A DNA stretch of 17,892 bases from Spirogloea muscicola (GCA_009602725.1 WELB01000035.1:804370-822261); one strand, 5' to 3'; counted from the first letter of the stretch, positions 1 through 17,147 are shown. A program made the numbers and translations. The notes: a model not told the origin generated them from the sequence alone.

Positions 1-5896
<5,896 letters not shown>

Positions 5897-6197
5897 AGGG
5901 CAGTTGCTCACATAAGTGCACCTGCCTAATTTACTGCTACAAGCGTTTATTTATGTGCTTATTGCCTCTTCCTCGAAATCAAACAAGCAGAGGGTGAATC
6001 ATGCATGAGTAGCGCAGAGCGTGCTCAATGAACATCCAAATGCTGGATGCTGCTTCTACTGAATTGGTCAGGGCAGACTTGGTGCCAAGGGATATACAAG
6101 TCGGGCTACAATGACGCTAGTCGCTGATGTGGTTTCATAAGTAAGCCCCTGTTTGTTTCGTCAAGCAGATGCCATGGGATGGCGACAAGAGCCTTGA
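5897..6197. other. Convergent intergenic region (shared 3' flanks)
   Basis: This is the 301-bp gap between the + strand stop at 5894-5896 and the - strand stop at 6198-6200. It is less GC-rich than the surrounding exons. It must hold the 3' UTRs and poly(A) sites of both genes. I find no TGTAA on either strand, the usual signal in many chlorophytes. An AATAAA-like hexamer reads on the - strand at 5946-5951. No gene, hairpin terminator or RNA is apparent. Confidence 0.8.
5946..5951 (-). terminator. Possible AATAAA poly(A) signal for the CSI1-like gene
   Basis: The + strand TTTATT reads AATAAA on the - strand, about 250 nt past the CSI1-like stop codon. It is the only canonical hexamer I noticed in the gap. 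A six-base match in AT-richer DNA is weak evidence. Confidence 0.2.
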
Positions 6198-6828
6198 TCA
6201 TTCTGCTGCTAGAATGCCTAATCTGTTGGTCCACTGGAACTCAATGTCAAGAGTGCGGGCACTCCCATCCCGGTTGCTTTCAGGCAGGAGCGTGTATGTA
6301 CCAGAGACGGTTCCCATGGTGATGACGCGGTCAATCTGAATCGCTACCTTGCCAAGTGCACCCTGCCGCATGACATCCAGCAAACCCAAGGTCAGGAAGT
6401 GAAAGTCACATGAGCAGTACACGCACAGCATTGCCACTCGTGCTCTAGCGCGCAATTCTATGAAGCAGCCCCTGACCTTGCCAAGCGCATTCTTGCTTTT
6501 GCAGAGGATGTGCACCCTCTGCTCAGCCGGAGGGGTGTTCAGTGCCCAAGTGAAAGTCTGCTTCCACTCTGGCGACGAGCTGTTTGCTACAACCTGTCAG
6601 GTTGAACGAAGCAGTCACCACAGTTAGCTAGCTCAAATGACCACACATGAGAAAGCAAGGACAACGATAGTTGCAAGCGTCGCTGCGCCTGTGCTCCATG
6701 AAGAAGCTGCATACCGTAGTCTCCTGAGGTGCCATATCCCCAAGTTGCACTCTGCAGTAAGCATTGGTTGTACCCATTGCAAGCTTCAGGTTGTTGCCCC
6801 TCTTCAGGGTCACCACCAGGCTGCCCGG
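6198..6828 (-). other. C-terminal C2 domain of the CSI1-like protein
   Basis: About residues 1998-2115, spread over the end of exon 25 and exons 26-27. It begins [20 protein letters not shown], continues [18 protein letters not shown], joins [18 protein letters not shown] and [12 protein letters not shown], and ends [17 protein letters not shown] and [10 protein letters not shown]. This matches the CSI-type C2 throughout. Both introns (6594-6714 and 6363-6476) are in phase 0. In CSI1 this domain takes part in microtubule/membrane association and focus formation. Confidence 0.93.
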
Positions 6829-9800
6829 GAGGATGGACAGCAAAAACTCTGCTTTCTGGTACAAGTCTACTGGGCCAGACTGCAGCATGAGCTGCAGCAC
6901 TGGAATGGCTTCCGCAGTTGCCATGGCCTGCGACTGCGCCAGCTCTGGATAGTCTGGCCAAATCTCTGACAGGAGGTACATGCAGTTGAGCGCCGACTCC
7001 TGAGCTGCTTCTGGACCAACCTTCATGGCACCAAGGAGCACTGGAATAGCCGCGGTGGCGGCCTCTGTTGGCCGCAAGCGATGGAATTGCTGTAGCAAAA
7101 CTTCAATAGCATGCACACAGTCGCAGTTGCAGGTTGCGCTCTTCCACAGTTCTCGCTCCAGAGCGCCTGCAAGGCTGCTGATGATGTCCGATGATGCGTA
7201 TTCCTGGATGACCGCGTCACAGAAGAGTAGACGGAGCAGCGATGCAGCCTGGCCTGCAATGTCCGCGGCTCCACTCATAAGCAGGCCTTGCATGACATGC
7301 ACGCCCCCGGCCTCCGCCAGAGCACGCTTGTTGGCGCGAGAGTTCACCACCAGATTCTGCAGTGCGCACACCGCCACCGTCTGGAGATCCTCACTGGCCT
7401 GATCCTCCAACACACTCACGAGAGCCCTGCAAGCCGAGCTTGCATCGCTGGTGCGGGACAGGTCTGGGTCCTGGAAAAGGTCACCGAGTGCAAGTGTGGC
7501 CAAGAGCTTCGCTCCCAGATCCTGTGACTCGGGGTCCTGCAGGTACGTCGCCAGCGGCTGGATCGCTGCGCGCGCTGATGGCAGCTCCCGCACCTTGGTG
7601 TTGTTGAAGAGAGCCTCAAGGAGGCGTGCCGCTGGCTCCTCCACCTGGTGGCCTCGGAGCAGCTCCAGCAGGGCCTCCACAACACCAATGTCGGCCATGC
7701 GCTCAGCCCGGGAAGCGTCGACCCTCTCCAGAGCCAGCAGCGCTTGCAGGGCGCTGCGCTGGATGTAGTCTGTGTTGGACAGGAGCAGGCGCACGAGCAC
7801 AGGTAGCGGCACGCGCCCATAGTATTGGGCCCTCGCCCGGAGGACACCAGTCAGCACGGTGGCAGCCAGCTGCCACACCGGCTGCGGGCTGGTCGCCACG
7901 AGGCGTGAGAGCTCTTCCACGCCGCCAGCATCGGCAATGGCGTTCGGCCAGCTCGTGCACGCGTGGTCCAGGCCTCGGAGCCCCTCCTTCTGCAGGGCCT
8001 CCATGTCAGACGCGAGCAGCCTGACGAGCGGCAGCATAGCCCCCTGCGCCGATGTGTCTCTCTGGAAGTGCTCGAGGCTGAGGAGGTGCGCAACCAGGGC
8101 CGATGACAGCTGCTTCACTGCCAGGCTCTTGGAGCCCATCAGTGGTAGCAACGGTCCGATTGCCAGCGCGGGCTGGAAGTCGATGGCTGCCAGCCTTGCC
8201 GGCTTCTCCAGCATATTTGTCAGAGCCTGCAGGGCGCCACTCTGGCCCATCACCGGCAGCCCTGGTCTCTGCAGGACCCCCAGCAGTGGCAGCACTGCTG
8301 CGCCTGCCGCCGACCCCGCAGCAATGCTGCCGTTGTTCGTCAGGACTCGCAGGAGCTCACAGAAGAGTGCAGCCAGGCCGTCAGATGCACTCGGCAGGAT
8401 CTCCAGCGCGCGCTCGATAACGTGCAGTGCGACCATGTCCAGCCTGCACATACGGCGATCCCTCGCGAGCTTGAAAAGGGCACTGGTGACAGTGAGGTAC
8501 AGATTGTGCTTGTCCAAGGCAGCATCCTCGTCCTCAGCTCTGCTCAGAAGCGCCACAAGAGGCGCTACGGCGCCCTTCGCTGCCAGGTTCTCGGCCTGAA
8601 CAGGATAGATCAATTCAATTTGCAACACCAGCGTCTAAGTTTGTATTCCCAGAAGGTGGTCAGAAGGTGCAAAGGCCACAAGTGCAGATTGCAACATAGT
8701 CGTTAACAATTCAAGGCTGTTCTACAAGCAGTTCTAGTAAATCAAAGTGCTCCTGAAAGCTTGGGATTGCTGCAGTGACACGGTGCACTATGAACTTCCT
8801 GAGTCTAAAGACCCCCCTTGGCCACTTTCTCTGGCTGACAAGCAGCAGGACATGCATCAAAAGCCCACAGAGGGTGCATGTACCTGGGACTCATCGTCCA
8901 GAAGGTTGTCGAGAGCAGCCGCTGCACGATGGCGCACTGTGACAGACTCAGAACTGAGGAGAGCCACAAGCGGCTCTATCGCTGCTGTGGCAACCGGCAT
9001 CATTCGCACTCGTCCCACCTACAATGACGGGAAAGCTTATTACGCCGTTTAGGTAGTTGTGTGAATCAATTGCACCTGACAAACCCTTAGCATATCTTAT
9101 AGACTGCCTCTGGTGCGTCTAATGCATTCATTCTAGCAATGTGAGGCAGCAGCTAGTTATTGGTCAATGCAGATAGGCCAATGGAAGTTTTTGTCAGTGC
9201 TTGCGGGCTTCTCAACCTGGAACAAGATGCAGAAGAGTGCAGCAGTCTCCTCCAGAATGTCAATGGACGCATCTGAAGTGCTCAGAATCTTGCAGAGAGC
9301 AGGGATGGTCCCCCCGGGAGCCGCCTTGCCTTCTGCATCCGCCACCAGATTGATTTTGGGCAGATTGTCGGTGGTCAACCTCACCAAAGCCGAGACAGCC
9401 GTCAGCCTTTCCTTCTCCAGTCCTGCACTAAGCATGTCCACCAGGGGCCCCACTGCCTGCCCTGCCACCTCTCCACCTCGTATTGAGCCAATCTCAAATA
9501 AGCCCATGAGAGCTCGTGCAGAACTGTCACACCACATGAATGAGTGGTGAGCTTATCACAGTCACAGAAGGTCATGGTTCTGGTCAGCCACTCTGGGTCT
9601 GGATCACTGCATGACTTACTGCAACTACTTTGATCCGAATAAATTCTAAATCTAATCACTGCGCTACACTCAGTTGCTCCAAAGACAAGCTCACAGTCCC
9701 GTAATACTAAAGACAAGCTCACAGTCCCGTAATACTGACCTGTAACGAGCAGCTCGAGTCCCCACTTGCAAGACGACAACGAGCTGCTCCACAGCACCAA

Positions 9801-12800
9801 ATGCTGATGGGTGCACCCGCAACTCTTCGCTGCTGAACAATATCCTCAGAAGCTCAGAAGCGGCCTCCTCAATGGCATCCTGGAACACAGCACGTCCTTG
9901 TAAGACAATTGCAGACACCCTGAGCACAGTAAGAGCTTGCCACAGAGGCCTGATAGAGGATGCCTGCTTTCGAAGTCACATTGATGTGACCTGTGCTGTA
10001 CACACGGAGAAAGCACATTGGCGAGACCTGCGGCCCAATGGAGAGATACTTGGTGAGAGCCTCAAGTGCCCCAGCCTCTGCTGTGGCGAGCTTGTTTATG
10101 TTATTGCCCTTGGCAATCTGAGTGAGCAAGCCAAGAGCAAGCGGAGGGGCCCCTGGCCGGTCAATGTGAGGCTTGAGCAAATCAACGAGGGCAGGGATAG
10201 ACTTCCGAGCAGTGCCACCACCCCTTATATCGTCGCACCGAAATAATCTTTCCAATGCGACCTGCACGCAGGTGCAAAGAGAGGTATCATTGATTGTGAA
10301 AATCCTGCTACCGCATTACCAAACCCCTAGTCAACCATCCATGCATTAGCTGCCAATAAGGGCCACCATTTAAACTGTTCATCAAATCTAACATCCAAAG
10401 CATATCAACTATAGGTTTAAGGTTTAGGGTTTGGTACAGAATACCACGATGCCATGTACCTGCTCAGGATTGCGTGCCAAAGAGAACTCTTCTGCCAAAG
10501 CAAGCAGGTTGGAGATTTCAGACTCGCTGTTACCCAGCATAGTGATAAGACCCCCAACTGCTCCCGAATTGGCAACAGCCAGCAATGCACCCCTGCTGCC
10601 GCAGCACACCAGACTGGCTAGAGCCTGCACAATGGTCATCAACTTGCATCTTGGGTGGTGGATCTGTTGCATGTTAAAAACTATCGATATTATTGAAAAG
10701 GTCAAAGTTTGCATCCACAGATGGCATAACTAGATTAGACCCTTCAAAACGCCAGTCAGCTGTGCTGCAAGACTCCAGATGACTAGCAAGTACCTGAGCA
10801 GCAAAATAGCGGTCGGAGGGCTCTGTGGAGCGGAGTAGGTTGGAGAGGGGAGAGATCGCTCGGCTTGCAGCTGCTGAGCGACAGAGGTCCGCATCACAGA
10901 ACAGGATGGCCAGAAGCAGTGCTGTGACCCAGGAGCCGCCATTGTCATCAACGTTGTCATCAAGCAACTGCACGGACACATTCGGTGGTCAAGAGGTACA
11001 CCAATTTGCTACTGAGCTTCAGACATTCAGAAACCTCAATAGATTTACTCAAACAAGTGGGTTGCAGTAGTTGAGCCACTTGATTCTCTTGTTTGCTTGT
11101 CATTTTCCTAATACGTGCCGGCGTTCACTCTTCCGCTTGTCGTCCTCGAAACACATGCGACCAGAACTATCTGTACTCGAGTTCTGCTGACCTTTGCGTT
11201 CGGCGAAAAGATGGCCAGCTTCTCTGTCAAGACTTCAACAGCCCCAGCGTCGGCAACTGCCACCTGCACGTAACCCAATGCTTTCTGTAAACTGCAGAAT
11301 TGACAAGCTACATAATCTCGCAAGATACTTTTGTGTTTGAGGACACAAGATTGAACTAGGACAAAAGTGTTTACAGTTGCATAGCCAGGACCGCTCTATG
11401 GCCACTGCTAAGCAGCACAAATTGCTTCACACACAACATGCACGTAACGTAAGGCATAGGATCAAAAGCACATCAGCGTTGCTCAGTGCACCTTGCTCTT
11501 GTTGTCATGAGACGCAATAACAGCGAGGAGCCAGAGGGACACACTGTTGGCCAAGAGGGCAGCCGAGCTTTCAGCAGTGCCGTCTGCATCATCCGGCAGC
11601 CGGTTAGCGAGGAGGTCAACCAGGCACTGGACCAGGCCAGTGAAGGTGCCTGCCTCGACCATGGCCTCCATGGTCTGCTGCCTGTGCTCCTTGGCAGCAC
11701 AGATGAGCAGTGCAGTCCCCCCGACCTTCACTTCAAGACTGGGCGACGTGGTGATGCGCTCTGTGAGGGCAGCGATGCAATCTGCTGTTCCAGCGATCAA
11801 GTCACCCAAGACAACAGGCTGGTCTTTGCACAGTCTGGACACCACCTCAATGGCCCTCTCCTGCATGACCGGAGTACCTGAATTGCACAAAACAGAATGA
11901 GACCAGCAATCGCCTTACACCCAGGTCCTCGCACAGGAGACAGGATATAACAGCAATGGTATCATTACGAATAATGAGTTAAATGCACGTCTGATTGGTC
12001 CTAGTAGATTGGTACAGGATCTCTCACCTGTAGCCAGGCACGTGACAAGTGGGCTGATGCTGTATGGGGTGTCAGACAGGACCTGCAAGGGGGCTCGAAT
12101 GAACCCTCCCTCTGAGCGAGCTCGGGCAAGGGCCGCAAGCGCTTCCAGCGCAGCCATGGTTGCCTCCTCCCCAGTGCTGCAGGCAAGCAGCGCCACTAGG
12201 GCCAAAACTGTGCCAGACTCCACTATTGCCTCTGCCACTTCATCATCCAACACCCGACTGCAGATGACCAGATATCTCCAGGTCAGTCAAGCTGCAGCCT
12301 GGACTCAGTCACTTCACTGCTGGCGATGGCTAAATCATTGTGTTTTCTCCTTTATAACATCTTTCGGCACAGGCTTAGCTGTTACTTTCTGCAGTACCTG
12401 TGCAGGAGGTGAGCCAGCGCCCCAGCAGCATGCTCCTTGCCCTGCTCAGTTCCCTCTCTAAGCACCCGTGTAAGTGGCACAACGACCTCCTCCGCTGGCG
12501 CATACTGTGCAAGCTCCTCATTGGCAAGCAGGTTCGCAAGAGCTGTTGTGGCGACCTCTGCCACATTAGTTGCACTTGACTTTGCCAGCTTCACCAGCGG
12601 GAAAATACCATCCCTGCAATAAGAATTATATCATTCTCGTTCAGATGGCTATACAAGAGCACTGAGAGGGTACAACGAGATGGCAAGTCCCAACTGCCGC
12701 AATCATTCCAAATGAGAATCAGCAGAATGGTGCAGTCCTCACCTGGCAACAGCCGCAGCCTCAAAGTTTGTATCAATGGAGCATAAGACTGCTGCGAGAG

Positions 12801-15800
12801 CCCTGGCTGCCTGCATGGCTATCTGCTGTGGGCCGTAGTCCACCAGCCTGACCAAGGGCGGTATGGCTTGAATGACGGCGTGACTCTCCCTCAAGTCCTC
12901 CCTGGCAGCAAAAAGGTTGGCAAGCACTGCTGCGCTGCTCTCCTGAGACTCCTCCCTCTCTGAGTCCAGCAGAAGAACAAGAGTCTGGAGGGCCTCGTTG
13001 GATGCAGACCCCTCCTCGGCCACGTCTGGCGACTCAGCAAGTAGGTGACCAAGCACTCTCAAAACATGCACCTGAAAGCATGGATCCGATAGCATCAGCC
13101 TTAAAATACGTCCTCGCACGTTGATCTGAACAACTCGCCCTCCATGATGTTGACTGTCGTGACAAATACTGAGTGTGGAGTACTTCTACAGCAATTGTTG
13201 TTCTGCTATCTCCTGTGAGGCAGCTGAGTGCCCTTCGCAACCTTGAAAAGCAGGCCTATGGAGCTTGCCTTGGATACTGGGAGGTCGGCAACAAGCATGG
13301 CAGTAAGCTGGCCCACGGTGCTGGAACTTGCGCTGGAACCACGGACTAGGCGGGTGAGTGCTCTGGCTGAGACCATCTGAGCTCGTGGCGATCCGCTGCC
13401 AAGCAGGCTCAAGAGGGCTGGCGTTGCCTCTGCAGTTTCCACGCAAGCCCGAATATCCTCGCTGCAACAACACAGGCAACAGCTTTTGTGGAAAGTCCAA
13501 TCTACACAAACCATAAGACCAAGCATGTGAGTACATGCACACTAACTTAAGTCATTATTGACGTACCTGTAGCTGCACAAGTTTCCCAGGACGGCAGCAG
13601 CATCTTCCCGGGCCTTGCTAGTTCCAGTACCAAGAAGCTGCACTAGAGGAGGGATACCACCTGCAGCCGTGATGGCCCACTTGCTCTCGTCCTGCGATCA
13701 TAAGCGGTCTAGCTTAGGACACCAACATCAAGCTGCTTGATGCAATCTTGTGACAACCTGCTCTGCAAACCATCTGAAAGGGCATCAGAAGAGTCAGTTG
13801 CAGTTGCTGACCATGTGCGCAATGTGTATCGAGGGCCTGCCTCAGTAGGGGCATTCACCTTTTGCACTGTAAGAATGTAGAAGAGCGAGGCAGCATACTC
13901 CTGCTGGTCCTCGGTGGACAAGCCAAGCAGCGCAACCAGCTGCTGAACACCGTCTCTCCCTTTGAGCGCCTCCCACAGGTCTACCTTGCCAGAGCAGAGC
14001 CTGATCTGAGCCTGGAGTAGGCAAGGGCCAGATGAGATTAGGAGGAGAGGGGTCGTAGCTGCTGCAGTACCCACGCACAAAAGCCCCGTGCTAAACATTC
14101 ACCTGAAGCAGGTCTGCTTGTCCTTCAGGCGCAGAGAGTGTGATGAGTCCTGTGAGCATCCTCTTTGCATCAGCATGTTGGATGCCCTTGGCAACCACAG
14201 CATTGCCATACAGGCTAGAGAGGGCTTCAATTGCTCGTTCCTGCATCAGAAAACAGACTTGAGGATGACTGGAGGAATTCATGTGCTGGTGGACAAGAGC
14301 ATGAGCTTCTCGCTCCGTCTTGTAGCCCTTCCAAGCCCATATCAGCCACTGACAACTCCTGAGTGACAACCACGTCACGCGAAGGCCACGCAAGACGAGG
14401 ATGATAATACCCCTTAGCGCGACTGACACCTTAATCTTGGCTGCAATGTGAGTGGGATACGAGCCTGACATGCACCTGCACAAGTGTGTTGGTCTTCTTC
14501 TGCAAGCGCTTGCCAAGAGTGGCCTCCATCTCTCCTGGGTTAGTAACCCCCTCCTCGTCCAGGGGCACATCCAAGACCATCAAGGCATGTGCCAGCGCAC
14601 CTATGGAATCGGCTTCGTCCTGAGCGTTTGTGCACTCGTTTACTCGTTGTGTCAGCTTAAGTACCACCTCCCTCTTGCCACCTGCCAAGATCCAATACAA
14701 TCTTTGAAAGCTGGCCTTAGGGCCACATGGTCAAGCCAGTAGTTGCTGATAGCAGCTAGGCAAGGTGTCACACGGAACTGATTCAACACCGACTGATCGC
14801 AGGATGCTTCAGATGTCAAACCTGCCAGGTTTGAAAGGGCTGCCACTGAGTTCTCCTGGAGGACAGGCGCCAGGCCACTCTGAGAGAGCCAAACTTGCAG
14901 GTTATCTGTCAGACACAGTGTACTCTGTGACAAAATGGGTGAAGAACAAGGGGCCAGCGCACTGTCAGGTGCCTGGACACCAGGGCTGCAATGATGTTGA
15001 CCTGCATCATCTCGCTTGACGGCGCTACCGTGGCCCGTATGAGCATGCTCTCCCCCTTGGCATCTCTTATGGCCTCCCTGGCAGCCCCGCTACCTTCAGA
15101 GAGGGCACGCAGGGCCCCAGCAGCCTCCATCCGCACCGCCACCTTTCTGCAGGACCAGGAGTGGCTTTGAAGAAGAGTCAAGCTGGGCAAGCCTTGACAA
15201 GATGAATTTGAATGACTCACAGCAGCACAGGCGAAGCAGCTCACAGCCAGCTCAGCAGGTCTTGTTGCATCCACACTTCATACGACAACAATAGGGCTTC
15301 TCACAGTAGGAAATCGTCGAGCAGCAAACAAGCTGGACGCCGCCCCCTGGGCAGATACTTGCCTGTCAGGTTCCAGCAGCTTGAGGAGCGGAGCAACAGC
15401 CCCTGCCTGCACGACACGCTTGCTGGCAGTTGCTAGGATCGAGCTCTCCTCGTCGTCTTCCGTTGAGGACATTGCCTTGCTGTGAACCAGGTACGACGCC
15501 AGGAGCGCAGCACACTGCTCTTGTGTATCTGGTGCCTCAAAGTCTAGCAGGTAGAAGAAGAGAGGCATTACTAACAATCTGCGGTCTAAGTGAAAGCCAA
15601 GCTGATGACACAGATGCTTCAATGCAACCCACACGAGTTGCACTGTCTGACAAGCAGCTGGAGAGCAAGAGCCAATGGTTCAAGGATAGTGCTCTGCTCA
15701 GCTGCGCCAAGCCAGAGTGCCAGGGCCCTACCAGGGTCGTCGTCATCATCCAGTTTGCCATCGCTCGCAGTGTCCTTCTGAGATAGCAAACCTGCGAGGC

Positions 15801-17106
15801 CTCGCCTACTATGAGAAGCTCCTGGTAAAGGGGCTGAGCACCATGCATGTCATCATGCATAGGCAAGTCAGAGCTTTAAGCACAAGAGGGCAACATCCAG
15901 GTGCACAACTCAAGCCAGCTTCATCCAGGCTGTTGGTGGGTTCTCAGAGCTACCTGTGAAAACCTCAATGCCACCAGCCTCCTCGCTGGCCTCCCAGAAG
16001 CCTTCCACGTGCTCGCAAAGGTTCCTCAGGGTGCCGGTGAGCAGCGCTGAGATCCTGGGCACAGGCGTCTTGGCGCTCTTCAACTGCTCCAGCAGCGCAG
16101 TCACCACCCCCTCGGTTGTGAAAATCTTCTTCCCTACCTGCTTGCAAAAATGCAGGTATGAGTATGCCAACTTGGTCTGAGAGACACGCCGAGTGCAGTG
16201 GCTCCCACTGATCTGCTATTATCCCCACAGTCTCTGGTACTGCAACTTCTTCCTCCGAGCCCAGGCTAGCAGTTACAACGTGCCAAAGCCAGGGAAATGC
16301 GGCTTGCTTGTCTGCTGCTGAGCAGCAAAAGGACAAAGTATTATGAGGTCAGAGCAGCAAAGGTCCCCGTCGGTCGCACCTGATCCCTTGCGGGGGTCTG
16401 CTTTGACACCGCATACACGGCCTTGGCCGCAACATACTGCAAGAGAGAATGCAGCACCATAAGTCCATCTGCAGAACTGCGCTTCGACTAGGACATCACT
16501 GGCAATGCAACTCCTGCATATTGAGCAGCATACCTCCAGCCTGACGCATCGGCAAGCTCATGCAAAAGACGGCACTACCAGTGAATCAAGGATCGCACCT
16601 GTGACTTGTAGGGCCCAATCTTGAGGAGCTGCAGCATTGGGGGGATGCATCCTCCAAGTAACACCTTCACCCTCAACTCGTCCTCCGTGCATAGCGAACC
16701 CAAGATCGCCGTGGCACATGTCTTGGCCGTCAGGGTCCCTGTGCGGAGGAGAGCAACCAGCAGAGGAATGGCCTGCGCGTTGTACCCAATGGCAGCCCGT
16801 GCATCCGTGCTGCCACCACAAGCAGAGGTGCAGCGCTATTGAGAATCACAAACATGGGCCGCACGAGAAAGCATGCAGCGGTGAACAGCGGCACTGTCCT
16901 TTGCCGATCACAAACGCAGAGCCTCAGTGACGGGCAGCTCTTAGGGCCGTCTGCGCGTGGCACCAGGCAAGGCGTCCTCACTTGTGCAGCGTCAGCTGGT
17001 CGAGCTGCATGGCCACCTTCTGCTTGCCCTCCTGATCGTTGCCTGCGGTCCGGAGCTGCTCCAGCGCGTCTGTGACCGCCGAGAGAATGATGTCGCTCTC
17101 ATCCAT
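6198..17106 (-). CDS. CSI1: CELLULOSE SYNTHASE INTERACTIVE 1-like ARM-repeat/C2 protein, complete, 27 exons
   Basis: Homologue of plant CSI1/POM2, which links cellulose synthase complexes to cortical microtubules. Exons, 5' to 3': 17106-16982, 16809-16599, 16436-16380, 16137-15954, 15791-15732, 15543-15363, 15146-15002, 14879-14822, 14681-14476, 14240-14103, 14011-13859, 13691-13567, 13461-13269, 13071-12743, 12613-12398, 12257-12028, 11877-11492, 11263-11192, 10967-10794, 10624-10460, 10261-10028, 9879-9740, 9523-9217, 9018-8884, 8595-6715, 6593-6477, 6362-6198. The total is 6,387 nt, 2,128 residues plus stop, against about 2,150 in Arabidopsis. Family-specific stretches include [105 protein letters not shown] and the C2 end TYTLLPES. 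The start MDESDIIL aligns with MEDPDGTL of CSI1, so the roughly 50-residue plant leader is absent or upstream. Function at cellulose synthase is inferred from the family; nothing here shows which wall enzyme it binds. Confidence 0.95.
6715..8595 (-). other. Single 1,881-nt exon (exon 25) carrying most of the C-terminal ARM array
   Basis: It encodes 627 residues (about 1409-2035) without an intron. The boundaries are TTCAG|GCCGAGAAC at 8595 and ACTACG|GTATGC at 6715, both phase 0. It covers [18 protein letters not shown] through the ARM repeats (for example [92 protein letters not shown]) into the start of the C2 domain. The other 26 exons run from 57 to 386 nt, so this one stands out. Confidence 0.93.
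9681..9736. repeat. Perfect 28-bp tandem duplication beside the exon 22 splice donor
   Basis: Copy 1 is 9681-9708 and copy 2 is 9709-9736; both begin AAAGACAAGCTCACAG and end CCCGTAATACT, with no mismatch. On the - strand the intron starts GTC at 9739-9737, then runs straight into the two copies, so the array occupies intron positions 4-59. Confidence 0.95.
10414..10434. repeat. Short degenerate telomere-like (TTTAGGG) stretch / telo-box in an intron
   Basis: The + strand reads GGTTTAA GGTTTAGGG TTTGG, about three imperfect units of the plant/green-algal telomere repeat. Read on the - strand it contains AAACCCTAAACC, which includes the plant telo-box (AAACCCTA). It lies in intron 20 of the CSI1-like gene (10262-10459), about 25 nt after the 5' splice site in the direction of transcription. 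Confidence 0.75.
13072..13268 (-). other. Probable GC-AG intron (intron 13 of the CSI1-like gene)
   Basis: The donor reads CCAAG|GCAAGC and the acceptor TTTCAG|GTGCATG. Splicing here gives [16 protein letters not shown] followed by EEGSASNEA, which aligns without a gap to the family (LPESK, then the EGSASNDA motif). A GT donor eight codons later (FK|GTTGCG) also keeps frame but inserts ASSIGLLF against the alignment, so the GC donor is preferred. Confidence 0.65.
15147..15362 (-). other. GC-AG intron (intron 6 of the CSI1-like gene)
   Basis: The donor is CTGACAG|GCAAGTATC, an ideal GC-donor consensus (AG|GCAAGT), and the acceptor is CCTGCAG|AAAGGTGG. The junction is phase 2 (AG|A = Arg) and gives [20 protein letters not shown], with [10 protein letters not shown] next, matching the family. 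No GT donor nearby gives both the right phase and the right alignment. Confidence 0.8.
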
Positions 17107-17142
17107 GCCCGCATCGTGGCCCAGGTGGCCGCCCGGTCGCCC

Positions 17143-17147
17143 ATTGG
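17143..17147 (-). promoter_or_regulatory. CCAAT pentamer upstream of the CSI1-like start
   Basis: The - strand reads TTGGCCAATGGGCG, centred about 40 nt upstream of the ATG. A CCAAT box this close could belong to a core promoter, but the pentamer is short and may be chance. Confidence 0.2.

Noticed and set aside
10414-10434. A chromosome end or telomere
   Set aside because: It is only about three degenerate units, inside an intron of an intact gene with coding exons on both sides.
16170-16336. Minus-strand open frame encoding [15 protein letters not shown] as a CSI1-like exon
   Set aside because: Exon 16436-16380 ([17 protein letters not shown]) joins [10 protein letters not shown] directly and matches the family, so this interval is intron 3.
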